Assembly: GCA_040754425.1 (NCBI GenBank)
Contig: JBFMCR010000019.1
Location: forward strand, 1-64,000
Direction of reading: 5' to 3'
DNA: 64,000 nucleotides
DNA from: UBA6918 sp040754425
GTDB taxonomy: Bacteria; Pseudomonadota; Gammaproteobacteria; Burkholderiales; Thiobacillaceae
Of the stretch, positions 26,881-35,116 are shown piece after piece. A program made the translations under genes and the position numbers. The notes beneath the pieces were generated by a model. That model was not told where the DNA came from, made no database searches, and saw only the letters and a program-made list of their open reading frames with translations. Position 1 is the first letter of the stretch; every line of letters begins with the position of its first letter.

Positions 26881-26956
26881 GCTGTCTTATAGACAGCCAA
26901 ACCGCGAGGTTTGGCGCGGATTTCCAAACTGGGTTGTTTGCCCAGTTTGGAAATCC
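26879..26956. repeat. three successive hairpins at the upstream edge of the CRISPR array
   Basis: GGCTGTC-TTATA-GACAGCC (26879-26897), CCAAACC-GCGA-GGTTTGG (26896-26913) and a perfect 16-base inverted repeat with a 7-base spacer (about 26918-26956, arms GGATTTCCAAACTGGG and its complement) follow one another. The last arm ends directly at the first repeat. This is where a leader would be expected for plus-strand transcription, but it is not AT-rich. There is no U-run. Confidence 0.7.
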
Positions 26957-29271
26957 GTTCCGATACCCCACCATCGGAATGCTTGATACACTCGATCCTC
27001 AGATTTTGTGGTTGTAGTCTGTAGTTCCGATACCCCACCATCGGAATGCTTGATACACTCTACGACGGCCAGCTCTCGGTGTTCGGCACCGTTCCGATAC
27101 CCCACCATCGGAATGCTTGATACACTCGGTTGATGGTCTTGGCGGCGAACAGCTTGTGTTCCGATACCCCACCATCGGAATGCTTGATACACTCGGTTTG
27201 TAGAGATGGTGCGCCTGCTCAATGGTTCCGATACCCCACCATCGGAATGCTTGATACACTCTCCGATGGGAAAAGAGGGCACAAGCATGAGCGTTCCGAT
27301 ACCCCACCATCGGAATGCTTGATACACTCATTTCGGTTTCAGACATTTCGCATCCTCATGTTCCGATACCCCACCATCGGAATGCTTGATACACTCCATA
27401 TTCCTCTCTCCCGTCTAGTGCATTGTGTTCCGATACCCCACCATCGGAATGCTTGATACACTCCCATCAACGCCGACCACCCGCTGGTGCAGGTTCCGAT
27501 ACCCCACCATCGGAATGCTTGATACACTCTCTGCATGGTCTCTGCTCCTGGTGATGAATGTTCCGATACCCCACCATCGGAATGCTTGATACACTCGAAC
27601 AGGGCGGGGGAGTGCCCCGCCCTGCTGTTCCGATACCCCACCATCGGAATGCTTGATACACTCATCTCTACCGAGGACGTTGACAGAGTTGCAGTTCCGA
27701 TACCCCACCATCGGAATGCTTGATACACTCGGCCTGGTGTTCGACCCACCTACGCGCGATGTTCCGATACCCCACCATCGGAATGCTTGATACACTCCGC
27801 GCCGTTGGCCGAGCCGGCGTCATCGTAGTTCCGATACCCCACCATCGGAATGCTTGATACACTCCGCCAGCGCGCTGGAGGTGCGGCGCGAACTGTTCCG
27901 ATACCCCACCATCGGAATGCTTGATACACTCAGGTCCTGTGGCATTCGTACCCCGGTCATTGTTCCGATACCCCACCATCGGAATGCTTGATACACTCTA
28001 ACCGCCGGACGAATCCAGCAGGTCGGACGTTCCGATACCCCACCATCGGAATGCTTGATACACTCCTCGATGCCGTAATCCATGAGGATGCCTTTGTTCC
28101 GATACCCCACCATCGGAATGCTTGATACACTCCGCCACGATTACACCGTGCTGTCGCCGGTCGTTCCGATACCCCACCATCGGAATGCTTGATACACTCG
28201 GTGGAGAACACCCTGTCCATCGCGGGCGTGTTCCGATACCCCACCATCGGAATGCTTGATACACTCACCAGTACGGCGATGGCTCGATCATGTGCTGTTC
28301 CGATACCCCACCATCGGAATGCTTGATACACTCATGCCGTGTCCGAAGCATCTGGCGATGCACGTTCCGATACCCCACCATCGGAATGCTTGATACACTC
28401 TGCGCACCTCGTAGCCCACGATGTCCACTTGTTCCGATACCCCACCATCGGAATGCTTGATACACTCTTGCGCACCTCGATGCGGCCGCACCCCACCGTT
28501 CCGATACCCCACCATCGGAATGCTTGATACACTCAAACGGATGAGAAAGCCGCAAAGACCACCAGTTCCGATACCCCACCATCGGAATGCTTGATACACT
28601 CATCCTCGATGCGCTCACCGCGATCGGGCATGTTCCGATACCCCACCATCGGAATGCTTGATACACTCCTTGCGCAATTCCAACAAATCGCGGTCAGCGT
28701 TCCGATACCCCACCATCGGAATGCTTGATACACTCGCTCACCGTGCCCACGGCCTTGGGCTGAGTGTTCCGATACCCCACCATCGGAATGCTTGATACAC
28801 TCGTAGGTGCCTTCCTGCCCCGGCGCCACGGTGTTCCGATACCCCACCATCGGAATGCTTGATACACTCGCCGACTGGCATACCTACTGCCGCACCAATG
28901 TTCCGATACCCCACCATCGGAATGCTTGATACACTCTCGTCATCGGTAGTGCCTATTACTGGTTCAGTTCCGATACCCCACCATCGGAATGCTTGATACA
29001 CTCTTGCTGCGCCGCAGCTGCAGCGCAATATCCGTTCCGATACCCCACCATCGGAATGCTTGATACACTCGTCCGGGTTGACATTAACGCTGATGTCAGC
29101 GTTCCGATACCCCACCATCGGAATGCTTGATACACTCGCGCGCTGGCCAGGTCTTCCTTCGAAATGCGTTCCGATACCCCACCATCGGAATGCTTGATAC
29201 ACTCGGCCTTGCGAACGTTCCAATGATTCACGCTGTTCCGATACCCCACCATCGGAATGCTTGATACACTC
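26957..29271 (+). CRISPR. type II-C CRISPR array, 35 repeats and 34 spacers
   Basis: 35 copies of a 37-base repeat start at 26957 and recur every 67 bases to 29235-29271. All copies look identical, including the first and last, so no degenerate end marks the trailer. Spacers are 30 bases except spacer 5 (31, 27262-27292) and spacer 8 (29, 27464-27492). The repeat begins GTTCCGATACCCC and ends GCTTGATACACTC. Its plus strand is complementary to the tracrRNA anti-repeat beside cas9, and the GTT start matches the usual Cas9 crRNA handle, so crRNAs are read from the plus strand, towards cas2. A terminator follows the last repeat. Repeat positions 28-36 read TGATACACT, an extended -10-like element. 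Confidence 0.98.
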
Positions 29272-29276
29272 TGGAA

Positions 29277-29306
29277 GCCGCCAACTCATTGAGTTGGCGG
29301 CTTTTT
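29277..29306 (+). terminator. intrinsic terminator of the CRISPR array transcript
   Basis: An 11-base perfect stem, GCCGCCAACTC-ATT-GAGTTGGCGGC, is followed by T5 on the plus strand only. It lies 5 bases after the last repeat and just before the cas2 stop. On the minus strand there is no U-run, so it serves the array transcript rather than the cas operon, which confirms plus-strand array transcription. Confidence 0.85.
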
Positions 29307-29308
29307 CT

Positions 29309-29641
29309 TTAGAAAAGCTCGATCTGTTCCGGGGCGTCGGGGGCAATTTTCTTGGCATCTTTTCCAAAGAATTCGCGTGTCAGACCGTACTGTTTGTCTG
29401 TCAACATGAAGAATGCCACATGTGCGCCATCCGGCACCATTGGTTTGAGGCGATCGATTTCCGCCTGGGCGGCCGCCATGGTTGGGCAATGCTTCAGATA
29501 AACGGAATATTGATGCTGGATGAAGTTTTCGCGCAGCAATTGTTTGCGGAACTGCGTGTATGCGCGCACCTCTTCCTTGGTGGTGACGGGGCAGTCGAAT
29601 ACCGCAAGCACCCACATCACGCGCCAGCCGTTCAGTCCCAT
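29309..29641 (-). CDS. cas2: CRISPR-associated endonuclease Cas2
   Basis: A protein of 110 residues with the ferredoxin-like Cas2 fold: VLAVFDCPVTTKEEVR (first strand with the conserved Asp), FRKQLLRENFIQHQYSVYLK and HVAFFMLTDKQYG. Cas2 dimers bridge two Cas1 dimers in the spacer-integration complex. The start overlaps the cas1 stop by 10 bases. It is the last gene of cas9-cas1-cas2, next to the array, as in other II-C loci. Confidence 0.95.
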   Translation of the reverse strand: MGLNGWRVMWVLAVFDCPVTTKEEVRAYTQFRKQLLRENFIQHQYSVYLKHCPTMAAAQAEIDRLKPMVPDGAHVAFFMLTDKQYGLTREFFGKDAKKIAPDAPEQIELF

Positions 29642-30546
29642 GCGTCACCGCTAGGCAAGGCCAGTTGCCCCTTGCGGGTTTCCAGGATTCTCACATAGCT
29701 CGCCACGGTTTCGCGCACAGCCGTATTGGCGCGAAAACGCTGCTTTCCCATGCCGACTTCGGTTTCCATGAATCCGATGACCGACTTCTTGGCAGCACCG
29801 GTGAATGGCTCATGGAGCGATTCCGGCGTGCTTTCCACGATTATCTTGACCTGACGTTCGACAAGAAAGCGAAACGGCTCCATGAAATCATCCGCGAGGT
29901 TGAAGGGGTTTTCGATGCTCACATGCCCCAAGCCAAGTTCCGGAGACAACCCAGCTGCGGCCAGTTCGCGCGCGACTAGTGCACGCAACACGGCATAGCC
30001 GTAGTTGAGCCGGGTGTTGACGGGGTCTTGCGCCCCTTGCTTGCTGCGCTTGAAATCATCGAACAGATATTGCCAGTAATGCCTTGCCGCCTGGCCCTCC
30101 CGGTGGGTGGCATCGCCAGGCTCGACCTCACTGACCATGCGCTCCAGGCGAAGCGCACCGTTGCAGCCAAAATGCCGAAGCGTGGCGGCCTGTGTCCGGA
30201 TTCGTCCCTGCACGAGGCTTTGCCAGAGCACATCCGGTATCGGCGTAGCCAGCTGATCGATTTGCAAACGCAAACGGCTGGGTGAAGCACGGTTAGCCTG
30301 CGTCGGCAACATATAGGCGCTCGGCATGTGCCAGGCATCGGTGACTATGACAATGGCGCCGGCGGCAGCCAAAGTTTGCAGGGCTGAATGGGAAACCTGA
30401 ACCGTAGAGTGGTGCAGAACGATTGCGGCAACGTCATCCGGTGCAACAAAGGCGTCCGGGAGGGACTCCCGGCGAATACGCAATCGCCCGGTATCGATGG
30501 AAAGTTCGGCCGGATTCTCGATCAGGAGGATTCGGTCAGCTACCAC
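29632..30546 (-). CDS. cas1: CRISPR-associated integrase Cas1
   Basis: A protein of 304 residues that inserts new spacers with Cas2. The N-terminal beta domain (about 1-75) includes ILLIENPAELSIDTGRLRI. The metal ligands of the catalytic helical domain are visible: Glu in HREGQAARHYW, His in LGLGHVS and Asp/Glu in DDFMEPFR. Length is normal for type II Cas1. The start is 5 bases after the cas9 stop, so translation is coupled. Confidence 0.96.
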   Translation of the reverse strand: MVADRILLIENPAELSIDTGRLRIRRESLPDAFVAPDDVAAIVLHHSTVQVSHSALQTLAAAGAIVIVTDAWHMPSAYMLPTQANRASPSRLRLQIDQLATPIPDVLWQSLVQGRIRTQAATLRHFGCNGALRLERMVSEVEPGDATHREGQAARHYWQYLFDDFKRSKQGAQDPVNTRLNYGYAVLRALVARELAAAGLSPELGLGHVSIENPFNLADDFMEPFRFLVERQVKIIVESTPESLHEPFTGAAKKSVIGFMETEVGMGKQRFRANTAVRETVASYVRILETRKGQLALPSGDAWD

Positions 30547-30550
30547 CGGA

Positions 30551-33500
30551 CTACCCCAATTGGAGTTTCAGCAGACTGCTCTCGGTCAGTGTCTTGGCCC
30601 CGCCCTCACCGCCAATCTGGAGCCAGGTCCGCGCTTCCGTTAGCGGCGCGATTCGCACTGCCCCATCCGCGAGAATCTGATGCACGAGATAACGTGCGCC
30701 GTCTCTTGGGTCGAGAAGGGTGTCGCCCCGGAAAATTCGGACGACTTCATCTTGCCAGAAGCGCTTTGCCTTGGCATGAATGGGGCGAACTGATTCAGCT
30801 CTTATCCAGCGGCCATCCTCACATGTCACGGCTATGTATGCGTAACCATCATGTGGCAAATATTTGTAAAGCGAATATTCGCCTCCGGAGCGGCCGATAT
30901 GCTCGATTTTGGTCACTGCATCCTCTCCGGCATAGCCGCGACCACTGCGCAGCCAGACGGCAACCCGCTTGACGGTCGTCCCATAACGTGGGTCGACAAT
31001 AGGGTCGGAAAGTGCCTGCTTGGCGGACTTTCCCTCAGCGATGTGCGCTTCGAATGCCTGCGACACGATTTCCCTTGTGTCCTTGCTAATGATGTCTGCG
31101 ATATTCTTTCGCGTTTTTTCCAGGGCGCCTTTTGCATCGGCCAAGTCTTGAACCTTGACGCGCGATGACAAACGCACCTTGCCATCGTCCATCTGGACCT
31201 TGCGGTAGGCTGTCTGCTGGAAGAAAGCCCCACTGGGATATCGGTCCGGCTTGTGGTGGATAGTCGCATTGCGGACTATCTCCAGCGCCCGATCCCGCAG
31301 GTTGTCGATCGGCGGCGCCGGGAAGTAGCGAAGTTTTACGGGCATTCCCTCACGCTGCTGCTCCCGGATCGCCTTGTACTGGCGCGCCATGTGCTGGTAT
31401 AGGCCTCGGTCCGTCTGGGCGATCACCAGCGCATCGATCAGGTGGTGGCGGTGATCCAGGCGCTTGTCGGGTCGGCGGTCGGTTTGTTCGATGCCCTCCC
31501 CGTTGTGTCCCTCCCAGCAGGCGCGATAGCGGGAGAAATCATCCAGCGAGATCGGCTTGCCGTCCTCGTCCAGGACTGGTAGCCCGGCTTCCAGCCGCAC
31601 CTGCGGCACTACCGTATCCAGCTTCCAGGCGCGGCGAAGTTTCGCCGTCAGCTCTCCGCGGGATACCGCTACGTCCGGGCAGATGTCGCGCAGCCACTGA
31701 GCAGTCAGCTTGGCGATCCAAGAGGTCTCGATGAACTGCCGTTCACTGAAATCGGTGATGGCTTTGTCGTCCAGGATTTCCTCCTCGGATTCTTCCATCA
31801 AGAGCAGCCGAGCCTTGGTCCGTTGTCGATTGTGCTCCAAGACCGAAGCTCGATGCTTGATGATGTTCCATCGCTCAGCATCGTGACCGAAGGCCTGAAA
31901 CGGCGTGCGGTCGCCTTTCTCGTTGTTGCATACACGATGTGCCAGCAGGAGGTGTGTCCGCTGTCTGCCTACCCGGGTGAGCGAGCGCGGGAGGATATGG
32001 TCGATGTTGGTTTGATTGCCGTCCAGCGCGGCTTCTAGGTTGATGCTCTTGTCACAGTAAGGGCAGTATTGCTGGTCAAGCTGGCTCCACAGAAGATAAC
32101 GAAGCACATTTCTGTCCGAGGGTGTTTTTCCTGCAGCACTGATGGCCTTTTTGGCGCTCTCGCGCTCTTTCCGATTGCGGTTGATCTTGCTCTCAATCTC
32201 ATTCCGGGCCTTGATCCCGAGCGCCATGTCGCGCGTGAGCTCCACAAAGCACTGCGCAGGCGGTTCGCCAAGCGTTGCTATTGCCTGGTTGACTGCATAC
32301 CAGACTTGGCGCAATGCAACGTCCACCACTACGTTGCCGGTCGATTTTGGCTCTGGCAGTTGCGGCTTGAGTTCCTGTTTGACGGCGGGGGGAGGGTAGC
32401 ACTTTGCAATCGCCCCATATTCATCGACACCATCGGCCTGCATCGCCGTGGTCAGTTTTTCCAGCGCCTTGAGGGAGTAGCCAGCACGGCCGCCATCCAA
32501 ACCCATTTTGTTCAGGCGGTCGAGTTTGCCTGCATTTGCCAGTAGGTTGATGAACGATATGGTCTGCTCGTGCAGCTTGCGTGGCTGATGTGTAACAACG
32601 GTCTTGCCAGTTTTCGCGTCTTTGATCTTGCGTTCAATGACGAGTTTTGTGGGCCAATCATCGGCATCGAACAAGCTTGGATCTTGTTCAGACAGGAGGT
32701 TGATGATCTGCACCTGGGCCGCCTTGTTCAAGCTATCCCATGCCTCCAATACACCAAGGGCATGGAATGCCTTGCGGGTGGTGTCGCCCCTCAGTTCCTC
32801 CCGGCTGGCTCTGTCCATGCTGAAGGTGGGGCGGTGCGTTGGGCGCCTTAACCCTGCTTCGTCCAAGGAGGCATAAATTTTCTTGAAACTGAGCTTACCT
32901 TCCTTGGTGAGACTTTCGGGATCGCTCAGGAGCTTTCGGATCAAGTCCTTCTGCTCCGCATCAAGCGGTTTGGCATTGCGCCCCATGCCCCAGCGCAGGT
33001 CGCCCAGTTGTTTTTCAATGCGGAATGTCTGAGCGGCAGGCTGCGCCCAAGGGGCACGCGGAAGGCTGGGCTCCAGGGCACAATTTCCCACCATGGGCGC
33101 GACCGATTTTAACGGCCGCTGATAGAAAATGGCGTCAAAGAAATGTTCGCGGATCGTGACCTCTCTGCCGAGCACCGTTGCTGATTGAAGCAAGACCGGG
33201 TGATGCTTTTGTTGTTGATCCCAAATCCGGTTGAATTCTTCGATAAGCATTTCCCGGTGGGCATAAAGGCCGATTTCCTTGAGCTTGAGCGATTCACCTT
33301 TCTGCTGGCGCTGATAAAACCATTCACCGAGCGTCTCACAATGATGTGTGCCCAGTTGCTCCTTCAATGCCCGGATACCGCTTTCGACCTGTCCTTCGTC
33401 GCCCTCCTTCTTCACCCGGAAAGCACCGGCATACCCACGACGCTTGGCGAGTTTCAGCAAGACGTTCAGAAGGTCCGAAAGCTCGATGCGTTCGCGGATT

Positions 33501-33820
33501 GCTTTCGCACGCAGTTCATGGATGTGCTGCCCACGGTCAGGGGGAATGGCGGCAGGGTCGAGGCCGAGGAGGGGGGCGAGATGAGCAATGCGGCGCAGGC
33601 GCCGTGCCCGACGCTCAAAAAGTCGGCGAGCCTGCCGGGCGGCCCGGCGTGCTGCTTTTTTTGGTTCCCCAACGCCCCCTGACTTTGCAGGCAAGAGGGG
33701 CTCAGAGAAAATACGTAGGTCAGTATGACGGATGTCGCCCAATTTCCCGTCTGGCTTGATGTCTACCGCTACCAAGCCAAGTGATGCAGTGCCAACGTCG
33801 AGCGCAAGTCTGTAAGGCAT
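30551..33820 (-). CDS. cas9: type II-C Cas9 RNA-guided DNA endonuclease
   Basis: A compact Cas9 of 1089 residues. RuvC-I lies at the N-terminus (LALDVGTASLGL, catalytic Asp8), followed by an arginine-rich bridge helix (AARRAARQARRLFERRARRL). RuvC-II has VELTRD near residue 527. The HNH domain (about 575-640) has a CPYC zinc pair, IDHILPRS with the catalytic His and the NNEKGDRTP loop. RuvC-III has HHLIDALVIA near 793. All catalytic residues look intact. The PAM-interacting end is after about 880. A strong site (GGAGGAG) precedes the ATG. Only cas1 and cas2 accompany it, without csn2 or cas4, which with the size defines subtype II-C. Confidence 0.98.
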   Translation of the reverse strand: MPYRLALDVGTASLGLVAVDIKPDGKLGDIRHTDLRIFSEPLLPAKSGGVGEPKKAARRAARQARRLFERRARRLRRIAHLAPLLGLDPAAIPPDRGQHIHELRAKAIRERIELSDLLNVLLKLAKRRGYAGAFRVKKEGDEGQVESGIRALKEQLGTHHCETLGEWFYQRQQKGESLKLKEIGLYAHREMLIEEFNRIWDQQQKHHPVLLQSATVLGREVTIREHFFDAIFYQRPLKSVAPMVGNCALEPSLPRAPWAQPAAQTFRIEKQLGDLRWGMGRNAKPLDAEQKDLIRKLLSDPESLTKEGKLSFKKIYASLDEAGLRRPTHRPTFSMDRASREELRGDTTRKAFHALGVLEAWDSLNKAAQVQIINLLSEQDPSLFDADDWPTKLVIERKIKDAKTGKTVVTHQPRKLHEQTISFINLLANAGKLDRLNKMGLDGGRAGYSLKALEKLTTAMQADGVDEYGAIAKCYPPPAVKQELKPQLPEPKSTGNVVVDVALRQVWYAVNQAIATLGEPPAQCFVELTRDMALGIKARNEIESKINRNRKERESAKKAISAAGKTPSDRNVLRYLLWSQLDQQYCPYCDKSINLEAALDGNQTNIDHILPRSLTRVGRQRTHLLLAHRVCNNEKGDRTPFQAFGHDAERWNIIKHRASVLEHNRQRTKARLLLMEESEEEILDDKAITDFSERQFIETSWIAKLTAQWLRDICPDVAVSRGELTAKLRRAWKLDTVVPQVRLEAGLPVLDEDGKPISLDDFSRYRACWEGHNGEGIEQTDRRPDKRLDHRHHLIDALVIAQTDRGLYQHMARQYKAIREQQREGMPVKLRYFPAPPIDNLRDRALEIVRNATIHHKPDRYPSGAFFQQTAYRKVQMDDGKVRLSSRVKVQDLADAKGALEKTRKNIADIISKDTREIVSQAFEAHIAEGKSAKQALSDPIVDPRYGTTVKRVAVWLRSGRGYAGEDAVTKIEHIGRSGGEYSLYKYLPHDGYAYIAVTCEDGRWIRAESVRPIHAKAKRFWQDEVVRIFRGDTLLDPRDGARYLVHQILADGAVRIAPLTEARTWLQIGGEGGAKTLTESSLLKLQLG

Positions 33821-33821
33821 A

Positions 33822-33851
33822 TTGACTCCTCCAGAAATTTTTTCTTATGAT
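33822..33851 (+). promoter_or_regulatory. sigma-70 promoter for tracrRNA
   Basis: TTGACT (33822-33827) and TATGAT (33846-33851) are separated by 18 bases on the plus strand. The -35 starts one base outside the cas9 start codon, so the tracrRNA is divergent from cas9. Transcription should start near 33857-33859, at the beginning of the anti-repeat. Confidence 0.7.
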
Positions 33852-33856
33852 GTGTA

Positions 33857-33943
33857 CTGTATCAGGTATTCCGATGGTGGGGACTATCGGCAACAAGGCT
33901 TAAAAAGCCACCGATACAAACGGGCGCTTCGGCGCCCGTTTTT
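33857..33943 (+). ncRNA. tracrRNA
   Basis: An RNA of about 87 nt. The anti-repeat (33858-33893) includes TATTCCGATGGTGGGG and CTATCGGCAAC and is complementary to the CRISPR repeat except for a two-base bulge after the GGGG and a few mismatches at the 5' side. It is followed by a nexus-like hairpin (GGCTT-AAA-AAGCC, about 33897-33909), a short linker and the terminator hairpin ACGGGCG-CTTCG-GCGCCCGT with T5 (33919-33943). The position beside cas9 and the order anti-repeat, nexus, terminator are those of known II-C tracrRNAs. Confidence 0.93.
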
Positions 33944-33954
33944 CATTTCGGCAT

Positions 33955-34189
33955 CTATTCAAACAACTTTATCAGTAACTCCTCGCGCGGTATACCATGG
34001 TGCGCAGCTATTGCTGCAAGAATGGTTGCCAATGTGCCGAGCTTGAGGGGGTCGTGCTTGGGTATGGTGATGTGATGCTCGCCTAGAACCATACTGGTCA
34101 GGCGGATGTGGCTGCCGGTTTGGGGTGTAGCCAAGGCGCTCAAGCCGTTTGATGAGTTCCGCGCCGGACAGATCGCGCGGAATTTTCAT
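33955..34189 (-). pseudogene. hicA: frameshifted HicA-type mRNA interferase
   Basis: The first frame reads MKIPRDLSGAELIKRLERLG, the typical HicA start. The second half of the family, GSHIRLT...GEHHITIPKHDPLKLGTLATIL, is in another frame and ends at 33955. The frames meet near 34125-34130 in the run ACACCCCAAACC, so a one- or two-base change has broken the gene. HicA cleaves mRNA and is neutralised by HicB. If the shift is real, the toxin is dead; a sequencing error in the C-run is possible. It overlaps the hicB-like gene start by 4 bases. Confidence 0.8.
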
Positions 34190-34392
34190 GCGGCCAACAC
34201 TTCCTCGCGGGGGTAATGCAGGCGGATGATGCCGGGTGATTGACCTTCGTCGAAGTGGCAGCGGACGGCGTCGCGTACTTGGGCATGTAGTCCTGGGAGG
34301 TCGTCTGCCTCGGTCACGATATCCACGCCGACGGCGCGCGCGACGAATCCGCCTTCGGGCGCTTCTTCTACGATGAAGTGGATTTCTGTCAT
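34186..34392 (-). CDS. HicB-like antitoxin (DUF1902-type)
   Basis: A protein of 68 residues starting MTEIHFIVEEAPEGGFVARA, with GVDIVTEADDLPGLHAQVRD and a closing RLHYPREEVLAA. This is the small HicB-like family that precedes HicA genes and is often misannotated as an oxoisovalerate dehydrogenase subunit. It would bind and neutralise HicA. The stop overlaps the start of the hicA remnant by 4 bases. An upstream in-frame ATG at 34431 adds 13 unlikely residues. Confidence 0.8.
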   Translation of the reverse strand: MTEIHFIVEEAPEGGFVARAVGVDIVTEADDLPGLHAQVRDAVRCHFDEGQSPGIIRLHYPREEVLAA

Positions 34393-34478
34393 GGGGTATC
34401 CATCAAAAAAGGAGCAGTTAGCAGTCAGCATCGCTTTTCCTTTTCGCCCCCAAGTTCAAGATCATACCGAGGCGACAA

Positions 34479-34730
34479 CTATTCTGACGCAGGGGGAGTA
34501 GCCTTACCCACGGCAACAAAAGTTTCTTCCTTGAATAGCTCCGTGGCAAAAGACAGTGCGGCCAAAACATCCTCGCGGGTGATATGAGGGTAGGACGCGA
34601 GAATGTCCTCCATCGACCAGCCGTCCGAAAACCGGTCGAGAATCAATTCGACGGAAATACGCGTGCCTTTGATAATCGGCTTGCCGACCAGAATTTTGGG
34701 GTCAACGATGATACGGCCTTTCCATTCCAT
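34479..34730 (-). CDS. DUF433 family antitoxin
   Basis: A protein of 83 residues starting MEWKGRIIVDPKILVGKPII, with the DUF433 core KGTRISVELILDRFSDGWS and DILASYPHITREDVLAAL. DUF433 proteins are small HTH antitoxins, usually paired with a PIN-like DUF5615 toxin. No such toxin gene follows here, so it is an orphan. A strong site (AAAGGAGAT) precedes the ATG. It belongs to the toxin-antitoxin cluster next to the CRISPR locus. Confidence 0.85.
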   Translation of the reverse strand: MEWKGRIIVDPKILVGKPIIKGTRISVELILDRFSDGWSMEDILASYPHITREDVLAALSFATELFKEETFVAVGKATPPASE

Positions 34731-34811
34731 GGCGATCTCCTTTCCTGCGAACGGCTTTATTCTAGTCTGGTTGCAACAATTCCACACGCAAACGTTGCCA
34801 CATTGCTTCAT

Positions 34812-35116
34812 GAACGATCATCTGCTGCGGGCGATATTCTTGTGAGCGCTCGCGGCAAGCCCAGTCATTGACAGGTGGAAGCGGTTTCCAGCCAAGGTCT
34901 GGCTTGGGCAGGGGTAAGGCAAATTCCCCGGCGCTTTGTTGTCCCCCTCACCCCCAACCCTCTCCCGCAAGGGGAGAAGGGCATAAGGACAACCTCCCGC
35001 GAGGGGGAGGGGATATCAGGTCGTCAACCGTCGAGGGTCGGGCAAGAAAGAATCCCCGGCGCAGTGTTTCATCCTCACCCCGGCCCTCTCCCCTCAAGGG
35101 AAAGGGAATAAAAGCG
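34812..35116. repeat. REP-like palindromes between DUF433 and cbbO genes
   Basis: No gene is seen. The gap contains two units of the CCCTCACCCC...CCCTCTCCC family with facing GGGGAGAAGG or GGGAAAGGG arms (about 34943-34980 and 35072-35106) and a GCGAGGGGGAGGGG stretch between. They are the same family as in the nrdA-nrdB gap. Confidence 0.6.

Noticed and set aside
26957..29271. Many open frames with the repeated peptide ECIKHSDGGVSE or VYQAFRWWGIGT
   Set aside because: They are translations of the CRISPR repeat; the length variation in spacers breaks any longer frame, and there is no start signal.
26957..29271. Self-targeting spacers
   Set aside because: Reading the spacers by eye against the rest of the window I found no match; only a genome search could settle it.
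30551..33820. Type II-A or II-B assignment
   Set aside because: There is no csn2 or cas4, Cas9 is only 1089 residues, and the tracrRNA and array layout match II-C.
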